Notes: a model not told the origin generated them from the sequence alone. A stretch of 15,085 bases of DNA from Chitinophagaceae bacterium (GCA_947472635.1 CANJDY010000023.1:1-15085); one strand, 5' to 3'. Shown: positions 8,273 through 15,085, counted from the stretch's first letter. A program made the numbers and translations.

Positions 8273-9673
8273 TCATCTTTGATAGGTATTGGTGACGGTT
8301 ACTCCAGCTACATTTTTCAAAATAAAAGTATATTTATTTCCTGTATCCCAGCTATAATCTACATAGCCAAAACTGCTTCCTATCTGATAAGTTACTTTAA
8401 ATGCATTAGTGCCAGTTGAAGTGTATGCTGTGATTGTAGCTCCACTCAAAGGGCTCGTTGACGGTCGAAGAGGTGATGAAAATGCCTGGGGCAAAATTTG
8501 GTTTTCCGGTGCCGGCGTTAGTGGATCAGTGGATACTTTCCCTTTCATTGCACCTACTACATAGGGGTAATTCGAAGTTCCATGGTAATGATAAACGCCA
8601 TTATTGCCAAGATGACCATGACAGGTGTCTAATGCCAGCATCGAAGCCCCATCGGGTTCTTTGCTGCCATATACTGCAAAACCATCCAATGCAAAAGCGA
8701 TGGGTTTAAGGCCCGAAGTGCTTGACAAATGAAGCGGTGCTGCATGGTAATGGTAATCATCACCCTTGCCACAGTGCCCTCCCCAATTATCCAGCTCTCC
8801 AATAAGGTAAGAATCTTCACCCCGGTTGTTCAACGCATTGAAAATAGGTATGCCATTTACCGCAATGGCCACAGCCCCTTTCATAAAATTGGATTTGGTG
8901 CTTAAAGGAATCGTTGCATAAACGGGTTGCAGTGGAATAGACCAGCTATTGGAGCCGGTATAATTTTGAGGTATTGGTACTTGTTGTTGCCAACTGGTAA
9001 TGCCTATCATCATATTGTGAGCTGGGATTCCAGTAGACGAGACATAAAAATAGGTACCATCCCACCTTGTAGTAATAAGGGGCTTATTGGGAGTGAATGC
9101 TGAGTCAATAAAGGCTGTTGATGTCTTTGGAATGACCGATGTAATATTAGTGGTAATAGTATCAGTAGCCTTTTTACAAGCAAATCCCATCAAAGTCAGC
9201 CATAAAAAATAGCTCGAAAATAAATACCATTTTCTTCTCCTGTATATAGCTTCACTAAAAAGTTGGTATCCTTTTCTGCTTATTAAAAAAGTGGCAGCAC
9301 TCAGTAGCGTCAGAATAAATAAACTAAAGTAGTTCCAATCGGTATTTTGCTGAACGGCTGCTTTTTGGCTATTTGGATATACTTGGTTTAACTGAGCATA
9401 TTTTTTAATTTTAAAACGTGCCAATTGTTGATCCTGTTCTGAAAGGTTTTCTATGGCTACTCTTAATAAGTTGCCATTTTCTTGTTCTAACACAATAATG
9501 TCACCTTTACCCATAGAAAAATTACCTTTGATAAATTCGCCGTTTTTCAACTGCCAGTTATTAAAAACAGCCCTGGAACCTTGATAATGTCCACCAGGGT
9601 GAGCATTGGAAATGGTGGAATAGGTAAGTAGAACGAGTAAGAATAGTTGTTGAATAAGGCGGTTGATTTTCAT
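8273..9673 (-). CDS. SHD1-like, transmembrane and YHYH-domain fusion protein
   Basis: A 466-residue envelope protein. The ATG at 9673 is preferred to the in-frame ATG at 9709, since it begins a normal signal peptide (MKINRLIQQL..., ending SNA at residue 24). Mature residues start HPGGHY. Residues about 38-86 resemble the SLA1 homology domain 1 (W40, KNGEF, IENLSEQDQQ). Hydrophobic segments at about 115-132 and 149-166 follow, the second ending GFAC-KK. From residue 190 the protein aligns with the neighbouring YHYH lipoprotein: GIPAH (215-219), two LDG/VNG segments (273-278, 328-336), GGHCG (298-302), YHYH at 307-310, HGH at 352-354 and YHYH at 361-364. A C-terminal extension of about 95 residues ends with beta-type sequence. 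The start lies 25 bases after the PEBP-like gene, so the two are probably co-transcribed. Function unknown; metal binding is inferred only from the His pattern. Confidence 0.88.
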   Translation of the reverse strand: MKINRLIQQLFLLVLLTYSTISNAHPGGHYQGSRAVFNNWQLKNGEFIKGNFSMGKGDIIVLEQENGNLLRVAIENLSEQDQQLARFKIKKYAQLNQVYPNSQKAAVQQNTDWNYFSLFILTLLSAATFLISRKGYQLFSEAIYRRRKWYLFSSYFLWLTLMGFACKKATDTITTNITSVIPKTSTAFIDSAFTPNKPLITTRWDGTYFYVSSTGIPAHNMMIGITSWQQQVPIPQNYTGSNSWSIPLQPVYATIPLSTKSNFMKGAVAIAVNGIPIFNALNNRGEDSYLIGELDNWGGHCGKGDDYHYHAAPLHLSSTSGLKPIAFALDGFAVYGSKEPDGASMLALDTCHGHLGNNGVYHYHGTSNYPYVVGAMKGKVSTDPLTPAPENQILPQAFSSPLRPSTSPLSGATITAYTSTGTNAFKVTYQIGSSFGYVDYSWDTGNKYTFILKNVAGVTVTNTYQR

Positions 9674-9698
9674 ACAATTTATTTTAAGGTGACTGATT

Positions 9699-10250
9699 TT
9701 ATCTGGCATACGTTACATTTATCACTGAAGTGTCCAGTGTTTTGGCACTGATGGCACTGAGTAAAAGATCCATCGTCACCTGTGCCTGGGGGACAGTAAA
9801 TAGTGGAGCGGATGAAAGTGCATATACAGTTAGCGTATATAGTTTGTCGCCGGGTCCCTGCGAACAAGGTGGAGTATAGCTAGTTTTCCCATTGACCGTA
9901 TTGATCCCAAATAATCCAATACCGGAAACTGCTTCGGGGATACTGGTTACTGAGGCCGGAATATTGTATAATACAATATATACATGTTTTTCACCCGGAG
10001 CAGGAATGTGGTGCATGGTGATGGCATAACTGGTGGTGCCGGTAGGAGCTTTGGTCCAACTAAGCGGTGGTGAAATACCCAAACTATCGCAGGTGTATTT
10101 TTTTGGATATTTACCATTGTTGCCAAATGCACTACTGCTTGCTGCGAATTCAGAAACAACGGCATTGGTTACAATTGTTTCTTTTTTACAGGAAGCATTC
10201 AGTAGGCTTCCAAATAAAAATAGGTAGGTGATGAGTCGTTTGGTTTCCAT
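9699..10250 (-). CDS. PEBP (YbhB/YbcL-like) lipoprotein
   Basis: A 183-residue lipoprotein of the phosphatidylethanolamine-binding protein fold, the family annotated as YbhB/YbcL 'Raf kinase inhibitor-like'. The signal peptide ends at LNASC (Cys21) followed by KK. Fold marks are the N-terminal strand with YTCDS and SPPLSWTKAP (like the usual SP.L.W...P), YNIPASVTSIPE, and a C-terminal GPGDKLYTLTVYALS. The usual ligand-pocket motif DPDAP is replaced by HHIPAP and the usual HRY by KLY, so the anion-binding site is altered. A Cys is present in PPCSQGP. It is the first gene of the five-gene minus-strand envelope locus and is followed after 25 bases by the SHD1-YHYH fusion. The bacterial family has no agreed function. 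Lipid or small-ligand binding at the membrane is possible. Confidence 0.9.
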   Translation of the reverse strand: METKRLITYLFLFGSLLNASCKKETIVTNAVVSEFAASSSAFGNNGKYPKKYTCDSLGISPPLSWTKAPTGTTSYAITMHHIPAPGEKHVYIVLYNIPASVTSIPEAVSGIGLFGINTVNGKTSYTPPCSQGPGDKLYTLTVYALSSAPLFTVPQAQVTMDLLLSAISAKTLDTSVINVTYAR

Positions 10251-10532
10251 ACTGATAAATTGTTGAGGATAATTAATATTGCTGAGTTTTTGATAATTGG
10301 TATAGACAACTCAAAGGCTAGAAAGTTTAATTTTTTAAAATAAAATGAGCAAGGAACGTATAAATTCATCCTGTTCATTTCGTTTCATATCGATTTAAAC
10401 TGGTATTTGTTATTTAGAAATCAGTATTGCTTGTTTTTGCTGGGGTATTATTGCTCAGTAACTTCCAGTTCAAATACACCCTAAAGATTGGATTCGGTTA
10501 CTTATGAATTTGCCTTCACCGTTTAGCGCCAT
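10251..10532. other. Divergent intergenic region, first part
   Basis: This stretch separates the ATG of the PEBP-like gene (minus) from the lyase-like gene (plus) and must hold at least the promoter of the former. No convincing TTTG/TAnnTTTG pair was found on either strand, and no reading frame worth calling. The rest of the gap (10533-10629) is covered by the inverted-repeat entry. Confidence 0.5.
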
Positions 10533-10584
10533 TAAATAGCTTTCCAAAATGCACTTGCTCCAAAAATGGAGCTATTTATTTTTT
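10533..10584 (+). promoter_or_regulatory. Overlapping inverted repeats with T-run before the lyase-like gene
   Basis: TAAATAGCT (10533-10541) pairs perfectly with AGCTATTTA (10570-10578). A second perfect hairpin, GCTCCA (10557-10562) with TGGAGC (10567-10572), overlaps the right arm, so the two cannot form together. A T-rich run (10573-10584) follows. This could be a terminator or attenuator in the leader of the lyase-like gene, 46 bases before its ATG. Another reading is a promoter: TTG at 10555-10557, then 19 bases, then TATTTTTTG, close to the Bacteroidota consensus. Confidence 0.4.
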
Positions 10585-10629
10585 GATTACTTTTAAACAA
10601 GTATTTGAAAAAAATAATCCACCATTGGT

Positions 10630-11988
10630 ATGAGTTATAATTATTTACCCATTGATAAAAGTCCCACTAGTTTTGAGCAGATTAAAAATTTATTAGCATA
10701 TGACCAATTGGTCTCTATCACCTTCGATGCTCATTCACGCATTACAACCTGCTGGAATTTCATTCATGAAAAAAATGGTAATACTCAGATGGAGGAATTA
10801 CAGCAGCACCTCATCCTTAGTCATGCCTGCGAATTGGATCAAGAAGTGCCAAAGGAAATTGTGAAGTTGATGATTATGCTCAAAATTAAATCCTTTAGTT
10901 ACGGCTATTCAGGTGTTCAGATAGACACTGTTAAGCGGTTGGTAGAAATGTACAACGAAGAGATATTGCCCGTCATTTTTACACAGCGTTCACTTGGTGA
11001 ATCTAGCGACTTTGCATTGCTAAGCCAATTAAGTTGGTCACTAATCGGTTTGGGCGAAGTTTATCATAGGGGTATTAAAATGCCGGCTCTTCAGGCTTTG
11101 AATAAATTAGGTTGGCAACCGATTCAGTTGCAAAGTATGGATGGGCAAGCATTAAGGAATGGTTCGCAGATTATGAGCGCATATGGTTTGCATAATTTAA
11201 TTCAAGCTGAGCGATTATTGCAATGGGCTGATATTATTTCTGCCATTTCTTTGGATGCTTTTGATTGCATGGCTGCACCGCTGCTTGAAAAAATACATCC
11301 TATTCGTGCTCACAAAGGGCAAGAAGCAACTGCTGCCAAATTACGGGAGCTTTTAAAGGATAGTGCAATTGCCCATCAGAAAAAAGAGCATATTCAGAAT
11401 CCAAATTCTTTCCGATGTATACCTCAGGTTCACGGGGCTGTTAAGGACAATTTTGACTATGTACTCAGTGTTTTTATTCAGGAAATTAATTCTGTAACTG
11501 CTAATACAACTATATTTCCGGAAGAGGACTTGATAGTTAAGGGGGGTGACTTTCACGGAGATCCCTTGGCGTTAGTGTTGAATTTTCTTTCCCTCTCAAT
11601 GGGTGAACTGGCCAATATTTCAGAAAGTCGGACCTATCTATTGATTGCCAAATATACTGCTGGAGGTTTTGTGAGCGACAACAATCAGTTGGGTACGCCA
11701 GAATCTGCGGATCTTATTTCTTCCAGCATTAGCCAGGAGAGTGAGGGTAGTAAAGGAGTCAATGCAGCTACCAAATGTATACAGGTGATGGATAGAGTAG
11801 AAAAGGTATTAGCCATCGAATTGTTAACTGCCGTGCAAGCATTGGAATTTGGCCGCCCGATGCAAAGTTCGCCGCAATTGGAATCAATTGTTCAGGCATT
11901 GCGCAAGGAGGTGAGTTGTAAAGAGGCAGGTGTTATCTTACAGGAGGATATCGTAAAAGCAATCAAATTTATTCGAACTGCCCTTTGA
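10630..11988 (+). CDS. Aromatic amino acid lyase (HAL/PAL) homologue lacking the MIO triad
   Basis: A 452-residue member of the histidine/phenylalanine ammonia-lyase superfamily, shorter than typical HutH (about 500). Family landmarks run in order: LQQHLILSHA (57-66); SYGYSGVQ (90-97); LGESSDFALLSQ (122-133), the place of the usual VGASGDLAPLAH; LIGLGEVYHRG (138-148); LRNGSQ (175-180); SFRCIPQVHGA (260-270); KGGDFHG (304-310) and ELLTAVQALEFGRP near the C-terminus. The Ala-Ser-Gly that cyclises to the MIO cofactor is Glu124-Ser125-Ser126, so MIO should not form. The N-terminal YGVNTGFG loop is also replaced (near CWNFIHEKN, 41-49), and the Tyr of the usual QDxYSxRC motif is Asn259. The SH, NG, Arg262 and a Glu at 370 are kept. 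It should not be called histidine ammonia-lyase. An MFS gene follows after 57 bases on the same strand, suggesting co-expression. Confidence 0.85.
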   Translation: MSYNYLPIDKSPTSFEQIKNLLAYDQLVSITFDAHSRITTCWNFIHEKNGNTQMEELQQHLILSHACELDQEVPKEIVKLMIMLKIKSFSYGYSGVQIDTVKRLVEMYNEEILPVIFTQRSLGESSDFALLSQLSWSLIGLGEVYHRGIKMPALQALNKLGWQPIQLQSMDGQALRNGSQIMSAYGLHNLIQAERLLQWADIISAISLDAFDCMAAPLLEKIHPIRAHKGQEATAAKLRELLKDSAIAHQKKEHIQNPNSFRCIPQVHGAVKDNFDYVLSVFIQEINSVTANTTIFPEEDLIVKGGDFHGDPLALVLNFLSLSMGELANISESRTYLLIAKYTAGGFVSDNNQLGTPESADLISSSISQESEGSKGVNAATKCIQVMDRVEKVLAIELLTAVQALEFGRPMQSSPQLESIVQALRKEVSCKEAGVILQEDIVKAIKFIRTAL

Positions 11989-12045
11989 TGGTAAATACAG
12001 AAGATGAATTTACTATTTTGAGATGTTGTAATTTTGAGTCCTCCA

Positions 12046-13245
12046 ATGATTAAAAATATATCTTCTTTTATCAAATTTAAACCTGCACTGGCTGTAGGTT
12101 TTCTGTTTTCTACTTCGAGCCTTTTGTTTGGTACCTGGGTTGCTTCTATACCTGGTATTAAGGAAAGGTTGGGCTTTACAGATGGCAGTCTTGGGTTATC
12201 TTTATTGTTGTCGCCACTGGGTGCTATCACCGGAATGTTGCTTTCCACAAGGGTATTCAGTAAAATACCTGTCGGTAAATGGATGTTGACCGGTTATTTA
12301 CTGGTATGTATTATTATGACACTTCAGATTAATTCCGTTAATCGGTTGATGTTTTGGATCTGCTTATTTTTTTTCGGAGCAGTGAGTTTTTTGAATGGGG
12401 TATCCACCAATGCCTCTGTTAATTTGATGGAAAAAAAATACAATCGTCTTTTGATGAGTACCTGTCATGGTATGTATAGTCTTGGCGGAGCCGTTAGTGC
12501 TGGTTTGGCAGTATTGTTGTTTTCTCTCCACTTGCCTTCTGGCTGGCAAATAGTGTTGGTAGCATCCTCGATTATCACAGTGATTTTTTTTAGCCGCAAC
12601 CTCTTGTTAGATAATCGAGACATCATTCATTCAAGGTCTGGAATTAAATTTCCGTCTCCAACCATATTAGGTATTTCCTTTATTTGCATGGTAACTTTTA
12701 TGGCTGAGGGATGCGTAGCTGATTGGAGCGCGATTTATCTCAAAGAAATATTGCACTCTCCTAAAGAGTTGGTGAGTTTGGGGTATGCCGGTTTCTGTAT
12801 TGCTATGACACTTGGAAGGCTTAATGGAGATCACCTGATTGCTGGCATAGGTAGTAAAAAAATTGTAATTGCGGGTTGCATATTGGCCGCCACCGGTTTT
12901 TCGATTGTAGTGGTGTCACTAGGTGTTGCTATGGCTATTGGTGGGTATGTTTTAATTGGATTGGGATGCTCTTGTATAGTACCAGTATTATTTAGGGCCT
13001 CTGCCAATATCCCAGGTGTAAGTACAGTAGAAGGTTTTGCGATGGTAACTACCGGAGGATTAATAGGATTCCTTACAGGCCCCTCCCTTATTGGACTAAT
13101 CTCTGAGAAAACCAATCTTTCCAAAGGATTGTCGCTCTTAATTTTATTGACCTTAGTAGCTTCCGTAGTTGCCTGGCGAAATGGCTTTTTGGTCAATAAG
13201 CAAACAGCCACCTCGGATTTACCTTTTGATGAACAAATCTATTGA
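12046..13245 (+). CDS. MFS transporter, YbjJ-like
   Basis: A 399-residue inner-membrane major facilitator transporter with about twelve hydrophobic segments. The ATG at 12046 is chosen; the frame continues four codons up to a TTG at 12034 with no reason to prefer it. Helix 1 leads into GTWVASIPGIKERLG (29-43), and the central motif AEGCVADWSAIYL (220-232) is characteristic of the YbjJ-like subgroup, whose substrates are unknown. A glycine-rich helix pair (IGLGCSCIVPVLFRASANIP) lies near residue 305-325. It follows the lyase-like gene by 57 bases on the same strand with no terminator between, so it is probably the second gene of a pair. It might move the ligand or product of that protein (inference). 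Confidence 0.9.
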   Translation: MIKNISSFIKFKPALAVGFLFSTSSLLFGTWVASIPGIKERLGFTDGSLGLSLLLSPLGAITGMLLSTRVFSKIPVGKWMLTGYLLVCIIMTLQINSVNRLMFWICLFFFGAVSFLNGVSTNASVNLMEKKYNRLLMSTCHGMYSLGGAVSAGLAVLLFSLHLPSGWQIVLVASSIITVIFFSRNLLLDNRDIIHSRSGIKFPSPTILGISFICMVTFMAEGCVADWSAIYLKEILHSPKELVSLGYAGFCIAMTLGRLNGDHLIAGIGSKKIVIAGCILAATGFSIVVVSLGVAMAIGGYVLIGLGCSCIVPVLFRASANIPGVSTVEGFAMVTTGGLIGFLTGPSLIGLISEKTNLSKGLSLLILLTLVASVVAWRNGFLVNKQTATSDLPFDEQIY

Positions 13246-13291
13246 GGATTGTTGGCCAGTAGTTATAGCATCTTTGCTCCGATGGGGCAAT

Positions 13292-13343
13292 AAAAAACAA
13301 ATTGGCCGGCAAATGCATCAATGCAATTTTGCCGGCCAATTTT
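13292..13343. terminator. Strong bidirectional terminator between convergent genes
   Basis: AAATTGGCCGGCAAA (13299-13313) pairs perfectly over 15 bp with TTTGCCGGCCAATTT (13328-13342). Inside, TGCAT (13314-13318) and ATGCA (13321-13325) can add to the stem. Six A residues lie on the left and a T-rich end on the right, so it can serve the transporter gene (plus) and the DUF2911 gene (minus). Confidence 0.9.
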
Positions 13344-13358
13344 GTATGTTGAAAACAA

Positions 13359-14189
13359 TTAGTTAAGAGATTTTAGTAAGTCTTCATTTAATTTAACATA
13401 GTCGGTGTTTTTTGCGGCAGTAGCTAGTTCCAGCGACTTGGTTGCTGCAGCAATGGCTTCTTGTTTTTTACCTAATTTGGCCAAACAATTCGCTCTTTGA
13501 TGATGGATCCAATAAGCACCCGAATTTTGCTCGGTTGCCTTATTAAACCAGGTTAAGGCTTGGTTTAGATCTTTACCGCTTTCCATATAATACATCGCTG
13601 CATTAAAATAGGGCAGGTTGTCTTTGCTCATTATATTTTTAATCTGGGCCATTACTTTGCTATCTACCTCTGTTGAAATGGGTAATGAAACAGAAGTGTT
13701 TTCCCAAAGCAGATTTATTTCACAGGTACTAGTTTTTACATTCGCCAACTGCATGGTAAATGTTTCTACTTTATTGGCAACAGTTACCGGTTTTACATTT
13801 ACTCTTACCAAATCGCTCTCTTCTTTATAGGCGGCTGGTGAGGTAACATCTAGCTGTTTGGTGATGATTAGGGTCCAGCTATCTTTGTTGGGAATGGAAA
13901 GCAATCCATATTTACCTGCAGCAATCTTTTTGTCACCAATGGTAACATCGTCACCAAATGTTAGCGTGGTAGCCTGGTTGGCACCCGTGCGCCATACTTT
14001 TCCGAAAGGGACCAATTCGCCGAAAATGACACGCCCTTTGGCATTAGGCCTTGAGTAGGATAATTCGATAGTAGATAATCCAAAATTTTGTTTAATCGTT
14101 TGAGTAGTGCTGGGTTGAGGAGTTACCAACGTTTGTGCAAAACATACATTGCTTGCAGCAATAGCAAATAGGAGAAATATTTTTTTCAT
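13359..14189 (-). CDS. Secreted DUF2911 protein with C-terminal TPR-like repeats
   Basis: A 276-residue exported protein common in Bacteroidota. The signal peptide MKKIFLLFAIAASNVCFAQ is cleaved near residue 19. The DUF2911 domain spans roughly residues 27-165 and shows its core motifs: ELSYSRPNAKGRVIFG, LVPFGKVWRTGANQATTLTF and IAAGKYGLLSIP. About 85 C-terminal residues form helical TPR-like pairs (YFNAAMYYMESGKDLNQALT, then WIHHQRANCLAKLGKKQEAI). No catalytic motif is recognised and the domain has no known activity. It is transcribed alone, converging on the transporter gene and ending just past the shared terminator. Localisation should be periplasmic or extracellular. Confidence 0.92.
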   Translation of the reverse strand: MKKIFLLFAIAASNVCFAQTLVTPQPSTTQTIKQNFGLSTIELSYSRPNAKGRVIFGELVPFGKVWRTGANQATTLTFGDDVTIGDKKIAAGKYGLLSIPNKDSWTLIITKQLDVTSPAAYKEESDLVRVNVKPVTVANKVETFTMQLANVKTSTCEINLLWENTSVSLPISTEVDSKVMAQIKNIMSKDNLPYFNAAMYYMESGKDLNQALTWFNKATEQNSGAYWIHHQRANCLAKLGKKQEAIAAATKSLELATAAKNTDYVKLNEDLLKSLN

Positions 14190-14391
14190 AATTTTTATTT
14201 TGAAATGCTAAATTAATGGGTATTCACTGTAATTAAAACTAATTCTGTAAAATATATATCATAAACCTAAGGTTAATGGATATAATCTTCCAATTAGGCT
14301 AGAGGTAAATTGAATGGAATGCCTTCGGATGGCTTATTTGTACATTGGCCAATTATAAATTAATGAATTTTACCAATAAAGTTCAGTCAAC

Positions 14392-14423
14392 TTTGAAAGG
14401 CTTGCATTATTGGCTTATTTTTG
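14392..14423 (+). promoter_or_regulatory. Bacteroidota-type promoter of the S1/P1 nuclease gene
   Basis: TTTG (14392-14395), a 20-base spacer, then TATTTTTG (14416-14423) match the Bacteroidota housekeeping sigma consensus TTTG-N19/20-TAnnTTTG exactly. The expected transcription start near 14430 leaves a leader of about 20 bases before the ATG at 14450. Confidence 0.75.
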
Positions 14424-14449
14424 TTATCGAAATCACTAATTTCATTCTA

Positions 14450-15085
14450 ATGAAAATATATCGCTTAATAAAAGTAGTACTGCTCCTTCTGGTTGGTTAC
14501 CTGCCATTTGTATCGTTGGCCTGGGGAGTGGAGGGGCATCGGATTGTGGGCCAAATTGCAGAGAGCTACCTTACCGTAAATGCCAAAAAAGAGATTAATA
14601 AAATTTTGGGAACTGAAACGATTGCCATGGTGAGTAATTGGGGTGATTTTGTTAAGTCAGATCCCTCTTATGACTATCTCTACCATTGGCATTATTTGGA
14701 TCTTAAGTCTGGATTAACTATAGGAGAAGTTCAATCATTTTTAGATAAGGATACTATTGCAGATACCTATACCAAGATCCATTTCTTGGTAACTGAATTA
14801 AAAAATAAAAAACTCTCTAAAGAAAAGAAAGTAATTTATTTAAAATTACTCATTCATTTTGTGGGAGATATTCATCAGCCCCTGCATGCAGGCATGGAAG
14901 AAAATCTGGGAGGAAATAAAATAAAAGTAATGTGGTTCAACGATTCAAAAAATCTCCATGTAATTTGGGATTCCGAATTGATTCTTTTTCAACAGTTGAG
15001 TTATACAGAATATACTACTGCCATAAACCACACCAGTTATGAACAAAGAAAGCGCTGGCAAAAGGAACCCATTAGTGATTGGGTA
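14450..15085 (+). CDS. S1/P1-type zinc nuclease, secreted, 3'-truncated by window
   Basis: Zinc-dependent endonuclease of the S1/P1 family, acting on single-stranded DNA and RNA outside the cytoplasm. The first 212 residues are visible (family about 260-270), open at the window end. The signal peptide ends SLA at residue 24, so the mature protein begins with Trp25, as required because the N-terminal Trp binds zinc. All nine ligands of the trinuclear zinc site can be placed with the spacing of P1 nuclease: Trp25, His30 (WGVEGHR), Asp66 (NWGDF), His81 (YHWHY), His136, Asp140 and His146 (HFVGDIHQPLH), His170 and Asp174 (HVIWD). The enzyme is therefore probably active. Phosphate scavenging from nucleic acids is its likely role. 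A good promoter precedes it. Confidence 0.95.
   Translation, partial: MKIYRLIKVVLLLLVGYLPFVSLAWGVEGHRIVGQIAESYLTVNAKKEINKILGTETIAMVSNWGDFVKSDPSYDYLYHWHYLDLKSGLTIGEVQSFLDKDTIADTYTKIHFLVTELKNKKLSKEKKVIYLKLLIHFVGDIHQPLHAGMEENLGGNKIKVMWFNDSKNLHVIWDSELILFQQLSYTEYTTAINHTSYEQRKRWQKEPISDWV

Noticed and set aside
10630..11988. Calling the lyase-like gene hutH
   Set aside because: The MIO triad and other catalytic residues are missing and no other histidine-utilisation genes are present.
14190..14391. Short open frames between the DUF2911 and nuclease genes
   Set aside because: The stretch is AT-rich with frequent stops; nothing with coding character or a clear start signal is visible.
1..15085. CRISPR array, mobile element, prophage, tRNA or rRNA genes
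   Set aside because: No direct-repeat arrays, transposase or integrase motifs, or RNA gene signatures were seen in reading the window.

Overview
The window looks like chromosomal DNA of a Bacteroidota bacterium, most likely near the Chitinophagaceae. This rests on the style of the sdhA/sdhB genes, several lipoproteins whose lipobox cysteine is followed by Lys-Lys, a promoter of the Bacteroidota type (TTTG, 20 bases, TAnnTTTG) before the last gene, AT-rich spacers and few Shine-Dalgarno sequences. The species assignment is inference. No tRNA, rRNA, CRISPR array, insertion sequence or phage gene was seen.

Layout. Positions 1-2582 (+): the end of the succinate dehydrogenase operon, sdhA (cut by the window start) and sdhB, closed by a hairpin terminator. 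Positions 2640-4932 (-): a lineage-type membrane protein with a coiled coil, then a secreted Asp-box/Ycf48-like beta-propeller protein. Positions 5104-5832 (+): a TcdA-type ThiF/E1-like enzyme for tRNA t6A cyclisation. Positions 6049-10250 (-): five consecutive cell-envelope genes, four of them lipoproteins. In transcription order they are a PEBP/YbhB-like lipoprotein, an SHD1-membrane-YHYH fusion, a YHYH lipoprotein, a MORN-type lipoprotein and an SCO1/SenC-type lipoprotein. Positions 10630-13245 (+): an aromatic amino acid lyase homologue that lacks the Ala-Ser-Gly triad needed for the MIO cofactor, followed by a YbjJ-like MFS transporter. Positions 13359-14189 (-): a secreted DUF2911 protein with C-terminal TPR-like repeats, sharing a strong bidirectional terminator with the transporter. 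Positions 14450-15085 (+): a secreted S1/P1 nuclease, cut by the window end, with all nine expected zinc ligands visible.

The two most interesting parts are the five-gene envelope locus and the lyase-like gene. The locus joins two paralogous His-rich YHYH proteins with an SCO-type thiol/copper protein and a PEBP that has lost its usual ligand residues, so it may be an uncharacterised surface system, perhaps for metal handling. The lyase-like gene keeps the fold signature of histidine/phenylalanine ammonia-lyases but has Glu-Ser-Ser where the electrophilic cofactor should form. It is therefore either a pseudoenzyme or carries out MIO-independent chemistry.
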